Source: Oxyruncus cristatus (Eukaryota > Chordata > Aves > Passeriformes > Cotingidae). From it: a stretch of DNA of 64,000 bases. This document shows, piece after piece, positions 1-12,895 of the stretch. The position numbers and the translations under genes are program-made. How positions within the stretch are numbered: the first letter of the stretch is position 1; every line of letters begins with the position of its first letter. The stretch covers positions 266,332-330,331 of the forward strand of contig VXAY01004951.1 in the NCBI GenBank assembly GCA_013399855.1, in the 5' to 3' direction. The notes under the pieces are model-generated. The model did no database searches. It was not told the origin of the DNA and was given only the letters and a program-made list of their open reading frames with translations.

Positions 1-360
1 CCGCTCCCCTTAACCCTTTGCGGGAGCGGCCGGGGGCGGGTCGGAGCGCCGCTGCAGCGGAGCCCCGAAGCGCTCCGCACGCCACCACCGCCAGCCCTCC
101 GGGCTCTGGGAGCCCCCGCGATGCTGTGCCCCCCTTCTCCCTCTCTGTGCCCCAGAACATCCCCCTCCCAGCACCCCCTGGAGCCCCCCTGAGCCCAGCG
201 GCGGTGGAGGCCTCCAACCCCACAGCACCCCCGTCTCCGCACCCCAGAACCCGTCCCTGCCAAAGCACCCCTCTCCCCCCGGTCAGGAGAGAGCCCCGGC
301 CGTGGGAACACACCGCGAAGGCAGCGAGGGAGAGCTGAGGGGGGCCGCTGTGCCGTTTTG
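1..360. promoter_or_regulatory. CpG-island edge, likely promoter or first-exon region
   Basis: The first 120 bases hold about 17 CpG dinucleotides, while most of the rest of the window is CpG-poor. A GC box (GGGGCGGG, about 33-40) gives a candidate Sp1/KLF site. Bases 1-8 and 22-29 are a perfect inverted repeat (CCGCTCCC / GGGAGCGG). CpG density falls after about 340. Both strands are open through much of the block, which is usual for GC-rich DNA and does not show coding. In birds such islands normally mark transcription start sites. The direction of transcription cannot be told from the sequence: the gene could run left out of the window or right across it. Confidence 0.6.
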
Positions 361-3300
361 ATCTCTCGGCTTGGATGCGAATGATGCCAGAAGGAAACTG
401 GCCTGAACTAAACTAAGCCAACAGGAGAATAAACTGTGGAGATGTCACTTTCTTATATTAACTGTTACAATTATTTATTATTTACTTTCAAACAGGACTC
501 GGCTGATGCTTCCGCTCTTACAGCAAATCACTCTCGCACAGGATCAAAACCAACCTGGCAGAATTCACCAAACAGACTAAACAAACGACAAGAGAAAAGG
601 CTGCCTCAATAGCTAAACTTTTTGTTTATTGAGAGAAACATCGTTACTGTTGATGTTAGGGTTTCTTAGATCTCTTACTTGATATGCTCCAGCATGAAGA
701 CCTCCTTGAAAATGGAGCTGTCTCAATACTAATTGAATGTGATAGGCACCAGGACGACCCCTAAACCCAAGCCAAGAAGTAATTTGGACATCCATCTTAT
801 CTATTTTGTTAGGATTATCAAATCACACCCTCTATTATTATTGTTATTACTAAATATTTTTTACTCAGTTGTTCCTGTTAGCATTAAATCTTGATACACA
901 AAATCAGTGCGAAAAAACATCCAAGACTAAACATATAAACCCCCTGAGCCAGAAACAAAGTGGCTGACAATACTGGTTTTATATTTTGCATATTTGTATC
1001 AACATTTTTATCATTAAAGTTAATGCAGCTGAGAAATCACAGACGGACTACTCCTCCTATCAGGCAATAACTTCAGCCTCATTGACTTCAAAGACAGTGT
1101 TGACTGAGGGAAACCTTCAGGACTTAACCTATGTGGTCATGTTCATGCCATGCCTTCTGATAAAACCACCCCAACTTGCACCAGGATGAGACCCCAGCTC
1201 CACGCTACATCTTGGGGGTCAGTGTGTAAAACACCTCTTTGTAACATTTCCCTGCCATTTCACCACAAAGGATACAAGGTCTTTGCCCCAAGGGCATCAA
1301 CACACAGGTGACCCAGTCCTTAAACTACCTCCACAACCTCTGTTCCCCTGCAGACTGCAGTCCGGAGCAGCCTCAGTTCTGGCTCAGATGTGGGACAGTG
1401 GCTCACAGGCAGGTTTCCCACCAGGTTAGAGCGACCTGACCGAGCTCCTACTCCTCGTCTTGTTTTTCTGAGTCATGCACCACGACCAAGGTTTAATTCC
1501 CAGGTACACCATCACTGTCTTGTCTAAGACTGTCCAGAGACTGGGGTGAACTCTCCCTGGGCCTGAATCAGCTTCAGTCTAGAAGAAGAGACCTTCTTCC
1601 AACCCAGGCTATGCCCAAGCCCAGCACCGAGAATCCAGCTCAGGTTGGACATAGCAGATAAAAACTTTCTGATGGATCCACTCCTTACATTTTCACTTCC
1701 TTACTGAAAATTACATGTATCTTTGTATACTCCAGCATCTCTCAGACTCTTGACATTTCTCCTCCCAATATAACTATAAAGCAGCAAAATCTTTCTTGCA
1801 GCCTTTCACCAGTGTGAAGTTCTGGGAGATGGAGGATTACAGAAGTGGTACACAAGGTGGTCAAAATGATTCAGGTGACTGAACACCTTCAGATGCCCCT
1901 AAACCTCTGTCTTTAGGTATTCAGAAACTTTTTAAGAACCAAGTGATGTTACAAAAAGATTACATGAAGCAGGGAATGGAGCCCACAGCTTCCATACCCC
2001 AGGCTAAAATAACCAGAAAATAAACCCTACTGACTCCAAAATGTCAGCACAATTTCTTTTAACTTTTTTTCATAGGCTTGAATGCCTGACAGAAAGTCTG
2101 AAACTATTCTGTAGACTTCATCCATCTCATTCCCAATACCACAGTGGAGGAATAAATGTAAAACATTGATACAAGAAAAAATAATTAATATTCCTGAAAC
2201 AGTTCCTACTTTATCAGAAACAAAATCTCATGCTGTTTTCCCAACACTTCTACCTAAATAAGGAAACATGCAGAGCTGTGCTTTTTCTGGGCTGGCTGTA
2301 ATTTGCAGGATGATTGAGTAGTCAGAGAGTCAACAGCCTCAGTTTGCTCCTGCACCCCACGATCCTGAGACAAGGCTGTGGGAAAACAGCTTTCTGGAGC
2401 TGACAAACAAAAACGAATGCTAAGCAACGAAATACATGTCTCCACATGGCCTAAGAAGCAGCCTAACAGTCCATTTGTATCCCATTTGTCCCCAAAGCCC
2501 CGTTTCCAGATCATGGCTTTTCAGATTTCATATAGTTGTGATGGTCCAGTGAACATCCATCCCCAGAACGACTTTTCTCATGTCTCCAAAACCACAAATT
2601 GGACTTTTTCCAGCTTTCTTACCTCTTTTCTCCCAGGAACTGCTCACCTCCATCAACACAGAACTCCATTTCCCCTGTTTTCTCCCTTCCATCGTGATTG
2701 TTTTGCCTTTTTTTTCCCCCTCTACAGATGACCTGGGAGACACAACACCTCCAGACTGTAATGCCGAACCTCTTTCAGTGATTTTTCTCAAACTGCCGGT
2801 GGCAGCCACGCGGTTGAATTTCCCATCACACCCAGCACCCCAGGGGAGCTCTGGTCATCCAAGCGACCTGTGTTGGCAACAGTGCCCTTGCAGGAGCACG
2901 AGGCCCCATGGCACAGATCCACAGGGACATGCCACCGGGGCGGAGGGTGTGCGGGACTGGGTGGCTCCGTGCAGCTGACGGAGCACGTGAAGGTGATGGA
3001 AGGGCATGGCCAGGATTAGCACATTCCTTCCACTTGCCACCCTGTTTATGCAGCCCTCCTCTGGTTACCCAGGGCAGAGCAACCACGTGGTACCAACCTG
3101 AGCATCCATCTAGGAATGCCTGGAAAAGGGGATTGCTCCGGATGCAGGGGAAGGTAAGTAACGTGATTGATGGGGCAGAGGGCCCCATCCACCCTTGGGT
3201 GGATCAGTTCTGATAATCTAATCGTTTGGCATGTGATAAGACAGCACAGAAAATGTCACAGCTGGGCAGACAAGGAGCACAGCAGACACTTTTCCATTTG

Positions 3301-5960
3301 CACAACAGCAGAGTCACTGCACTGCTCTGTTTGGGTCTATAGTTGAAGCTGAAATGGTGTTTTTCAGAGAAAGCAATGTTTTATGAGACTGGAGTCACTA
3401 TATTCCCTATATGTGGTAACTGAGACTCAGCTATAACCTTAGGTAACATTCAGAGGGGATGTATGGGCAGATGGAAAGATCAAACAGGGTGATACAGTCC
3501 TGAAATCTGTATTTTCTTCTTAATAAAAGACACCATCTCTTCTCCCCACAAATACATTTATTGCCTTTGCTCTAAGCAGTGTTGCAAAGAAACAAATGAT
3601 TCCTCATATGCATACAGTTCACTTTTATACATGAAGCACAAATGCCACTGTCCAACAGAGAAGAAAGGATGGTGACAGGGTTTAATATCCTATCATCCAA
3701 ACCCTGGGTCTTGTGCAGAATGCTGGGAAGTCCCAATTCCCCATGGCCCTTGCATCAGGGCTTTCAAGGTTTTTACAGGCATAAGTGATCCGTCTGGTAC
3801 CTTGTGATCTCTGTCTTGGTCTGAAGTACCACCAGGAGACAGTTCCCAGCCCTTTCACCAAGGACTGGTCACACATGCTGCCCAGCACACTGTGCCTGGA
3901 GAATGTGCTTGGATTTCTCGCTGATGCTAAATTTGCACATGATGGCATCTGCAGGAAATCATTTCCACCATCCCCAGTTGGCTGGGAGACCCTATCTGTC
4001 TTGGCCAGGTTAGGCATGCTGTGTCAGCGCTCCCTGGCACTGGGGAAACGTGACAGCCCTGATCAGGGCCCAGGCAGTGCTCAGGGAATGCCAGCCCAGC
4101 CCAGCCCGGCCCAGGAGGATCCATCCTGTTGGCAGCGCAAGTCCCTCACGCTGCCTTCCCAGGGGCTGCCAGATGAATTTCAAGGTCTCCGTGACTAGGA
4201 CACACTACTCAGCAGCTTAGTTCATGTTTCCAAGACGAATGATAGCAGAAGAAAACTCCTTGCTCCAGGCTAAGCTGAACTCTCCTCCCAAAGGCAAAGT
4301 TTGCTTGTGCAGGAGAAATAGAGCATCCCAAAGCAGCACCAGGAAGTACTGACCAGTATTCCCTGTGTGACAGCTTCAAACAGCCTTCTCTGCTCCAAAA
4401 GTGTGTGTAAGAACGTCCTAGTATAACAAACCACTACAATCCACAAAAAATTCTCCTTCCTTGCAGGAAAGGTAGGAACAAGGAAGGGGTTTATATCAAG
4501 CAATCCAGACAGAAGAACACAGAGAAGGGTTTGGACCCACAAGGCCCAAATCTCACCTGCTTTTTGCCTGACTTCTCTCAGTAGACCTAAGATACTACAT
4601 CTCCCAACAAAATCTGCTTCCCTTCCACCCGATAACTACACCACTGTGACTGCTATCACAGGAATAAACCTCATCTGACACTCGGGGCACCATTTCTACA
4701 CTCCTGGAAGGTGCTCAGCTGTTCGGATTAGGAATATGGAATATGGTACAAAAAGATTGTGGAATAGGTTGCCATTTGGTTAAAAGAGTTATACTCTTGT
4801 ATTCTCTAATTGTATCTCATTCCTCTTTTTCATATCCCTTTGCATCACTCCCTACTTTTTTCCACTCTTAAATATTTGCAGGCAGCTCCCTAACTCAGCG
4901 GTTGCTCAAACTAAAAGTAGTTAAAGTTTCCAAATGTTCTCCATAAACACATCCTTCCTCAGGCCCCTTATCCTTTATATCACTCAACACTGGTTTCTTG
5001 GAGTCAGTCTGACACTGATGTATGAAGGATTTGATTTTGCTTTCCTTTTACATCTGGCTAGTACAAGAATAATCCCACTGGAGCCATTGGAATCATTCTA
5101 AGGGAGAAAAAAAAACCGATCAAGCCAACAGACTCATACATGTAGCCACTACTCAGTACAGGTAGGCTGAGCTGAAGACTCTGAATATGCACCTTTGAAT
5201 CTAAATATCTCATCCTGGGAGGAGACCACAGTTTTGGAGACCTAAATCTCCTCTCACTGCTCCCTCACATCATCACCCTGAGCAAGGATGTTTATACACA
5301 TCGATGCCGGGTTTAGCAAACAGATGTAGCAAACATGAGAGTTGGGAAAAAAAAAAAAGAAAAATCCCAAGATCAACAGGCAGAGTGAAAAACAGAAATG
5401 TCAAGTATTAACTGCTGGACAGACGTGAGGAATGTTAAAGGAAACTGTTTCGGGATTTATGTTCAAAAAAATAAGACAACTTCCCAAACTATTTCCTTTC
5501 AAATCTCTCAGCATTTTCCATAAATTCCATGTGCATGTGTGGTGCTCTCTGATAACATACAAATCTGCATGCATAAACTGTTTTGAAATGTTTGTACAGT
5601 TTCATCCAAAAATATGACTATATGTTTGTGTTTTAATTGTCAGCAATAGGAGATTAGGCAAGAGCCACATGCATCATGTCAGGGGCACTGACTAAGTTTA
5701 GGTGGTATGAGCACAACCTCCCCCTTTCTGGCTGGGTCTTGATAACAAAAAGAAACCAAATTATCAGAAGGACAAACCTGTAATAAAGCAGCAGCACAGT
5801 CACTGCTCTCAGTGGCCGGGGTGCTGGCGCAAACAACACCCTGAAACCAATAAAGCCATTTCAGATTCATACAAGTGTACCCAGGAGCAGAAATTTGCTG
5901 ATTTCCAGGTCAGGCGTCAGCGTTTTTGCAACTCTGTGAAAAAAATAAAGATAAAGCCCT
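361..5960. other. Non-coding stretch without a recognisable gene
   Basis: Mixed-composition unique DNA. It contains scattered AATAAA hexamers, a short CCCAG-type repeat (about 4091-4113) and a 12-base A run near 5347-5358. None of the short reading frames resembles a known family or sits between convincing splice sites. No CR1, LTR or SINE tail was seen. Confidence 0.6.
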
Positions 5961-5964
5961 TGGA

Positions 5965-5989
5965 GGGAAGGGGAGGGGGGGAAAGAGGG
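5965..5989 (+). other. G-quadruplex motif
   Basis: Four G runs of 3, 4, 7 and 3 bases (5965-5967, 5970-5973, 5975-5981, 5987-5989) are separated by loops of 2, 1 and 5 bases. This fits the standard G3+N1-7 intramolecular quadruplex pattern on the plus strand. No promoter or gene is recognisable beside it, so a regulatory role is only possible. Confidence 0.6.
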
Positions 5990-8640
5990 ACTGACACTTT
6001 GCCTCAATCAGTGTTGTTTGAAATGTCTTTTCATTTATTAACATTTCTTGCTGAAGCCAAACTTTAGTTCCACTTTATCAGGAATATAATGCAGCTGCAT
6101 TTTCTGGATGGGAACACCACCAAAAATATGGTAACTATAGAGTCGACAGCTATGTCTTGTTTACTCTCATGCATAAAAACCATACGGAAACGATCCTCAT
6201 AGGAAATCTCTATCTGTATGCAAATAGAAACAATAGGAGAGGCTGGAATGGGATGCTTGCTGAGAAATGGGGTGGGAGAGCTGTACTGCCCTATCCCCAG
6301 TGAGTATCTTGCTCCATCCTGCCTGGTCTGGCAGGAGCTTGATTATGCCCAGGGTTTGCCTGAGAAAGTCTCCTTGATTCCCCAAAGTGCAGATCCAGCC
6401 AGGTCAGGCAGCTCTGGTACAGCAGTAGGGTTTGCAGGGAATATGCATCCATCTCCTCAGTGCTTTCACTCTAGGACATTCCTCTTAGAGATGCATTTTT
6501 CATGGAGCATATGCTGAGGGCAGGGTGCTGGCTTGTGGACGGCTCTCAGCCCATGCAACTGCAACACCACAACACCTCAGCCTTGGTATTATTCCTCACA
6601 GGGGATGAGCTGCCCATGGGGGAAACTATGGGCACAGGGCATGGGGGCTGCAATGAGGGAGGCATCTCTGGAGGAGCGTCCCCTGAGCTCAGTGGGGACT
6701 TCTCAGCCCTTCAGCTGCTCAAATGCTCATCAGACTCCCCTGGTGCTGTGCCCATGGGTTTATCCTGCAGGTGCAGGGCAAGGATGGGAGGAGGAAACTC
6801 ACACCAGGGGGACAAATCTTGGTGGACCTGAGGAGCACTGCCAGCTTGCCCGCAGCCCGAGGAAGACGGATACAAAATCCACCATGATATGGCCCACCAG
6901 AGACTACGCGGTGGAACATCTGTCCCACCATCTCCAGGCATGGGGAATGTTAAATATTAACCACACCAGGTCTGCTCAGGCTAGGGGGCTTCAAGACAGC
7001 CCCTTGGGTTGCACAGCTGTCCCCTTAGCCATCCCCAGTGAAGGGAACAGCAGAGAGCATGCTAAAGAGCCCTGGAAATATGCAAGGACCTGCCAACATT
7101 TGCTGCCAAACACTTTTATCTTTTGACAAAGATAAATCTGCTGCTTACTTAACCCAGCCTTCATGAAACTCACAGCTCCAGGTTTCCAAAATAACAGGAG
7201 CAGAGCAGGGCTGGCTGGTGTCCTGGTGAGCAGCAGATACATACAGGGCAGCTAGAAGGTGACACCGTATCTCATGAGAAAAATGGCTGGAGAGTAAATC
7301 ATATATGATAGAAATAAATAAGAACTTAACCTCCACGGGCCAGAGAACTTATCTTCTCATGTTTCTGTAAAGTGCAGGTGTCTGTTTTCTTAAGAGAGCT
7401 ATTAAGATACAGCGTTAATAATGAGGAACAAAAAGATCTGCTACTCAGAAAGAATAATGAAGAACATAAAAATCTTGCATGGCAAGGCAGATGTAATGCA
7501 ATAGTGAAAGAGCAGAAAGGTGCCATAAATACATGACAGGGTGTCCTCAGCTGTCACAAGGCTTGTAACCCAAGGCCAGACGGAAGAGAGATGCTGGGAT
7601 ACAAAAGGCGCAGCCCCCACAGCAGTGCTGGCGCTGAACTCCAGGGTCTGCTCACCGAGGTGCTTTTATCCATGTTATACACGACGGTGAGTTCAAACAG
7701 ATTAATGTCATCCCAGGGTTTGGTTGTGGAGCTTTGGTGGGAACGTGGACCTTGCCTTCTCCACATCTGCCTGACCAGGCATTGCCCGTTTGCCAGAGCT
7801 TTTGTCAGACCTCAGGCTTCCTGTAAAAATGAGCTGGACTCCACTCTCATCTTCAGGTCATTTGCTCCTTATTTACAGGGATAGGTGCTGCAAAACCACT
7901 ACAAATCCTGGGAACAGAAACCCCCTTTTTAGCTATAAACTTCATCAGTCTCAGGAAATACTATTTTTTTTTAATACTAAAGTTATTATCTGGAAAGAAT
8001 ATAGCCCCTTACTCTGCCACCCGTGACCCAGGCTGAACCTGTTTGGCCTGTGTTATTGTGCTAGTGTAATTCAGTGGAAAAGAGATTGGATTAAACAGGC
8101 AGCTCTGGAGGAGTAAATAAAAGGAACATGCTTTAAAGAGTAAATAGACAAGTCTGGGTGTAATGGAATAACTCCTGGTCATGCTAAATCAAAGAGAAAA
8201 TAATGCCCTTACTAAAATCTAACATGGACGTTTGTCCCTGCCAGAACGAGAACCAACGAAACCCAGAAGGGAGCAGAGGATGCTCTGGGGGTCTCTGCAA
8301 ATCCACACTAGAAACAGCACCCAAAAAAATAATGTCTAAAAATAATAATCACAGTAAAAAAGAGGCAAGATCTCTGTAACAGCCAGGCTAATGCTGGGGA
8401 AGAAATCAAATTTCTGAATGACCTGCACAGGTTTTCTAAGAGGAGTGTAGAGAAAGCTGGGTTGGCTCCGGGTAGTCCCTCACTGATTCCAGACCAAATT
8501 TGTTTAGCAGCAGAAATATTATTTTTTTTCCTCACTGCCAGCCCTGCAGTTCATCCTGGACTGGCGGGTTGCATCCTCGACTTCACCTCCTCTCTTCCTT
8601 TTATGCTGCTCCAGCAAAGCCGGGAGCATGTTTGATGTTT
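5990..8640. other. Non-coding stretch without a recognisable gene
   Basis: Unique DNA, moderately GC-rich around 6240-7130. A 197-codon plus-strand frame (6533-7126) lies in the GC-rich part, but its Pro/Ser/Thr/Trp-rich translation matches no family I know. No repeats beyond short homopolymers. Confidence 0.55.
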
Positions 8641-8653
8641 GAAGGCAGTAATG

Positions 8654-8685
8654 GGATTTTCCTAGCACAGGGGATCCTATAAAAG
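8654..8685 (+). promoter_or_regulatory. Possible cryptic core promoter (NF-kB-like site plus TATA box)
   Basis: GGGATTTTCC (8654-8663) fits the NF-kB consensus GGGRNNYYCC. It is followed 14 bases later by TATAAAAG (8678-8685), a good TATA box. The pair is arranged as in some inducible or LTR promoters. No open reading frame or LTR boundary follows, so this may be a chance match. Confidence 0.2.
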
Positions 8686-8689
8686 TAGC

Positions 8690-11600
8690 CAGTAGCTTCT
8701 GTCTGAGCCAGCAGCACGATGTCCTAAGGCAGGAGAGGGCTGGGAGGATTCAACACTCCCCGGCAACCTCAGCATGCAGATTCCGACTTTGGGAATGGTG
8801 AGCTGGTGTCATCAATCAACCCAGCTGTAAAGTCAATTGATTTGCCTCCCTTCATAGGCTGTTCTACCCCCAGCAAGAGTTTGAGAAGCTGATGATACAA
8901 AGCTCACTGCATTTCCCTCCCCCTCCCCTTGCTGACCAGGGATTTGTACCTCAGGAGTTCTGCAGCAGAAACAGGGCACTCAGCCCTCTGAGGCCTAAAC
9001 AAGAAAAAATATTTGTTTGTAAGCCAGGGGCTGATTCTGGTTATGTTCATTCCTGTATAATCCATGGTGTATCCTGGTCTGTCCCCATCCCTGGGCTGGC
9101 CTGCAGAGAGCAGGGGAAAAGATTTTAAATTTTTTTTTTTAAATTTTACCATAGTGCTTATATGAGCATTAAATATCCAGGTAGGATAAAGCATACGTGG
9201 AGTCACATTTCTGAGCTGACATCCTCGTTTTCATGCAGCGGCATCAGAAGAAGCACATTGTGAATGACTCAGGGACATTTGTTTCCCATCAGCTGCAGAG
9301 GAAATTCTCTGCACTGTAGAGGTGTGAGAGTTCTTCCCATGGGAAAATAGGACAGTGAACCTGGGAGCCAAAAATGAGGTTCTCTTCCTCATTTCTACAG
9401 TGACTTTAGTGACAGAGCTTTAACAAAGAATTTTGACGATACACAACGTGGTTATATATTGGCTCAGCTTTATGGATGTATTACCTCTCCTCTGCTAACA
9501 AGGGAATAAGGATCAGGAGATAACAATGTAACTCACATTTAACACGTGTACAGTCCTGCAAGAAAGAGAGTGCAAGTTCTTGAAGGAGGTGCTGTGTTGC
9601 TTCCATCACTTTGAGGACCCCTTGGTACCACTCTTTGCACCGATCCTCTGGATTAAATTGGAAGGAAAGACCCCATTGCACTGTGCAGGAAGGCACATCG
9701 TGGCAGTACTGGAGAACTGTTTGCAGGTGTGATTCAGCAGAAATCCATCCAGGGCACAGCTGAGGCTCGGGCTGGTTTTCTAAGTGGAGTCACTGGAGTC
9801 CTATGCATCAGAACAGTGAACCAGGTGCTTGGATAAGTTGGACAACAAAGCCCTGACAAAATTAGCTTGCTTCAGAGTTAAACAAAAACTTGAATGCTGG
9901 CATAGCTCCATTTTTTCTAGAAATAAACCACATCCTTTAGAAGTTTAGCTCTGTTTTCCCAACCAAGCACTTTCTTAAAAGTGTCTCAGGTGTGAAAAGG
10001 CAGCCAAATCAACAACTTCTTATTCTGGGAAAACTGGTAAAGACACAAGGAAGTTAAGATGCTTGGAGCTGCCGGCTGAAATATCACATGTATATTGTTG
10101 GAATGTCATCAGGAATGTCATGTGTGTTCTCTGCATAGACCTGGGGTTGTCTTTGGATGCATAAGGACACCACTAAAGCCAATAGAACAGTCAGTTCTTA
10201 GGCTTGTGTAAGAAGCTGTTTTGTTGCTGTATAGATAGACACTAATCTGGTCACTCATGCGTCTCTAAGAATTTTACCAGCATTCATAAAGTAAATGTCA
10301 GTGAAGCCTCCCCTCCACTGATCTGGGAGCACCTGCACTGACAGGAGGTGCAAGATGCACTGGCCAAGTTCAGTCACTTGGCTGAGCTCTCCCACTTAGC
10401 TGCAGCTCTGAAGCCCAGACTCCCCATCCTTCCTGATAAACATTAGTTTTTTTCATTATGGACAATTCCCATTTCAAACAAGAGCAATGTAGGATGTGAG
10501 CACACATACTGCAAGAGGGACCTCCTGGTCCCAGAGAAAGGTGGCTGAAGGGCTTTCACTGGAGGAGGGTTTGCCACCAAGGACATACCGAAGCTGCAGC
10601 ACAGAGCATGGATAAGCCAGATTACCAGCCCTTTTCCTCTCACTGCCAGTTCAAATGTCAATCACGTGCAGGCTCCTGATTTACAGCAAGCCATGCCATC
10701 ACTCATGTGAGCTGGAAGTGAGAATGCCTGCGTGAAGCCCCAGATGCCACCACAGAGTGCAGGACACATGGTGTGAAAGTGTCTCTTAATGATGAAGTAG
10801 GTGTAGGTGTAGGGCAAGTGGCTGACACCATCATCCCCTAACAAGGGGAGTTTGCACAAAGAGCAAAACATGAGCACTTGGGCCAAGGTTAACAAAATAC
10901 TGGTCAGAGATGAGCCACAGACACAGATTTCATCTCTGAGTCCAAGTCTTTTCCAAAGCTCAGGAGGATTTGGGCCTGGAGCTGTTGTTCAGCCCGCCAG
11001 AGAAAGGCATTCTCATAGAGACACTGTGAGACACGTGCTGCTTGTGTTTCTACAGCCTGATCCAAACACCTACATGAGCCCATGGCACTTCCAACATCTT
11101 CCTCTTCCTCTTCCCCTCCCATTGTCCTGACATGTTCTCATCAACCACTTCAGCTGGTATCATATTTAGGGAAGCTTTGGAAACACTTCTCAGCTTTGCC
11201 AGGAATTCATCTCCTCATCTCAGTTTGTCCTGAAGATAGCCTAGACCGTGTTTGTCTAGGCTATAGGAACTACCCTTAGGTAATCATTCCACTTCCTCAC
11301 CCCAGCACTGAGATAAAAGATAAAGGGAGAAATAAATGTTGTCAAGCCTCAGTCATGGGTGAGTAACAGAGGGGAGGTTTATCCTCCTGCTGTTAAACCC
11401 TTCTGGTGGTGCAGAGCCATCCATCTGAGCTCCATCAGAGCTCGTATGTCACCACTTTGCTCCCTACCTCTGATACCATGTGAACTGAATTATGTGATTT
11501 CCAGGGCCATATCAAAAGTTATTGGCAAGATCCCACATGTGAATAAGTCCTCTGAGACCCAGGAGTGCTAGGGAGCAAAAGGAAAAACAGGTAAGATGCT

Positions 11601-12850
11601 TCACACAGTCTTCCAGACCTGCTAAGACGGGTATTGATGATCAATGGAAGGCCTGCATGGCTCTGTGCAGGCACGTCTCCATTGTGTTCCCAGTGCATTC
11701 CAGAGCTACCTCAATTTCTGTCAATGTCTGATTATCCCTCCCTTCCCTTCACAGCTTAAGGAAACATTGAAAATGCCAGCACTTAGTTTTGTTTATTCTT
11801 TTTTTATCCATGTCTCCCTCTTAGCTGGTAAGTACTGCACAGCCTCTGTTCTTCCATGTACAGCAGTAGTGTGTGAATAATAAATAACAATGATATGCTT
11901 TCAGCCAGAAAATAAACCCCATATGTGTCCTCAAGTATCTCTTTTCTCTTGAAGTATTCATGCAAACATTGGTTCCAGAGACTGTTATAATCCTGTTTAC
12001 TTGTCAATGCTTGGAGTGAGCATGTAATTACAGTTCCACTGTAAGATACTTAACATGTAATTCAATGGCAAAGAGCTGCCACATTATTATAGTCTTCTAA
12101 GGTTGGATTTATGCCCTGAAACCTAAATTAGTCCCAACAATTTCTGTTCAGAGGAGGATAATTTAATGCAAATATTATCAAGCACACCAAAGAGTAAATT
12201 TCACCAACACAAGAAAAAACGCAAGCTAGTAATTTTTAACATTTTTCTTTTTAAGCTTTCCTTGCCACTACAGTTTCCTTGTATCTCTCCAGACAAGCAA
12301 CGGGTTTGTGTTTGAGTAGGGTGCAAAAGTGAAATGAAAAATATCATTGGCAATCAAAGAAGCCTTGGGAGTCAGTTCTGTCCTTGGAGACAGGCACAAA
12401 ACCTCTGAGACACATCTCTTTAGGTGGTACCCAGTGTACGGCCTCGATGTCAGTACTGAGCTAAAAGGACAAGGAAGTTATAGGTGTACCTGGCCTTTGC
12501 TCACTCATTCACGCTGGTGTAGCTCTGTCTCTAGGATCTGTTGTTAAGCTGCTGCCTGTCATACCATCATCATCGACCTCATTAATTGGGCCCTGCCTTT
12601 CAAATAATCCATCCTCAGCACCACAACACTTCGCACTCCTACGGGCCTGTTCATTCAAGACTCTCAGAGGGCTTTACATGTCCCAACTGCTCAAGCAATA
12701 CAATGTGCCCAAGAATTTGGTCAGAGGCACAACAGGGGGTAGCTGTGTTTGCCACACACTTGCCTACGGCCACAGCCAAGGCTGCTCGAGGAGCAGAGGG
12801 AGAACTGCAGGTCCTGGCTGCATTACTTCTCCGCATGCCCAGTCCCATGT
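8690..12850. other. Non-coding stretch without a recognisable gene
   Basis: Unique DNA with a T-rich run at 9131-9140 inside AAATTT-type sequence, a CTTCCT repeat near 11098-11117 and one perfect hairpin listed separately. Two GGAATGTCAT copies 12 bases apart (10100-10109, 10112-10121) form a direct pair of TEAD/MCAT-type cores. No gene is supported. Confidence 0.55.
11236..11264. repeat. Perfect 11-bp inverted repeat with 7-base loop
   Basis: ATAGCCTAGAC (11236-11246) and its exact reverse complement GTCTAGGCTAT (11254-11264) flank a 7-base loop, CGTGTTT. Pairing does not extend outward. It is too short for a typical pre-miRNA and no transposon boundary was seen around it. Confidence 0.7.
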
Positions 12851-12854
12851 TTTG

Positions 12855-12895
12855 TTATGAGCCTCAGTTTCCCATTCGTAAAAGGAGCTTCAGAC
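12855..12895 (+). mobile_element. Possible MIR-type SINE remnant
   Basis: The phrase CCTCAGTTTCCCATTCGTAA, preceded by GAG, is close to the MIR core segment that normally reads CCTCAGTTTCCCCATCTGTAAAA. The sequence on either side aligns poorly to the rest of MIR, so only about 40 bases can be supported. It may be a chance match. Confidence 0.3.

Noticed and set aside
613..795. Minus-strand frame with a GTAAGA donor-like site inside it and an AATAAA near its stop
   Set aside because: The polyadenylation hexamer lies within the frame, the acceptor side is weak, and the translation is not recognisable.
4091..4113. CCCAG repeat as a possible minisatellite
   Set aside because: Only about four imperfect units, within normal variation for GC-rich sequence.
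6533..7126. 197-codon plus-strand open frame
   Set aside because: It lies in GC-rich sequence where stops are rarer. Its composition is not protein-like, and there is no family match or splice context.
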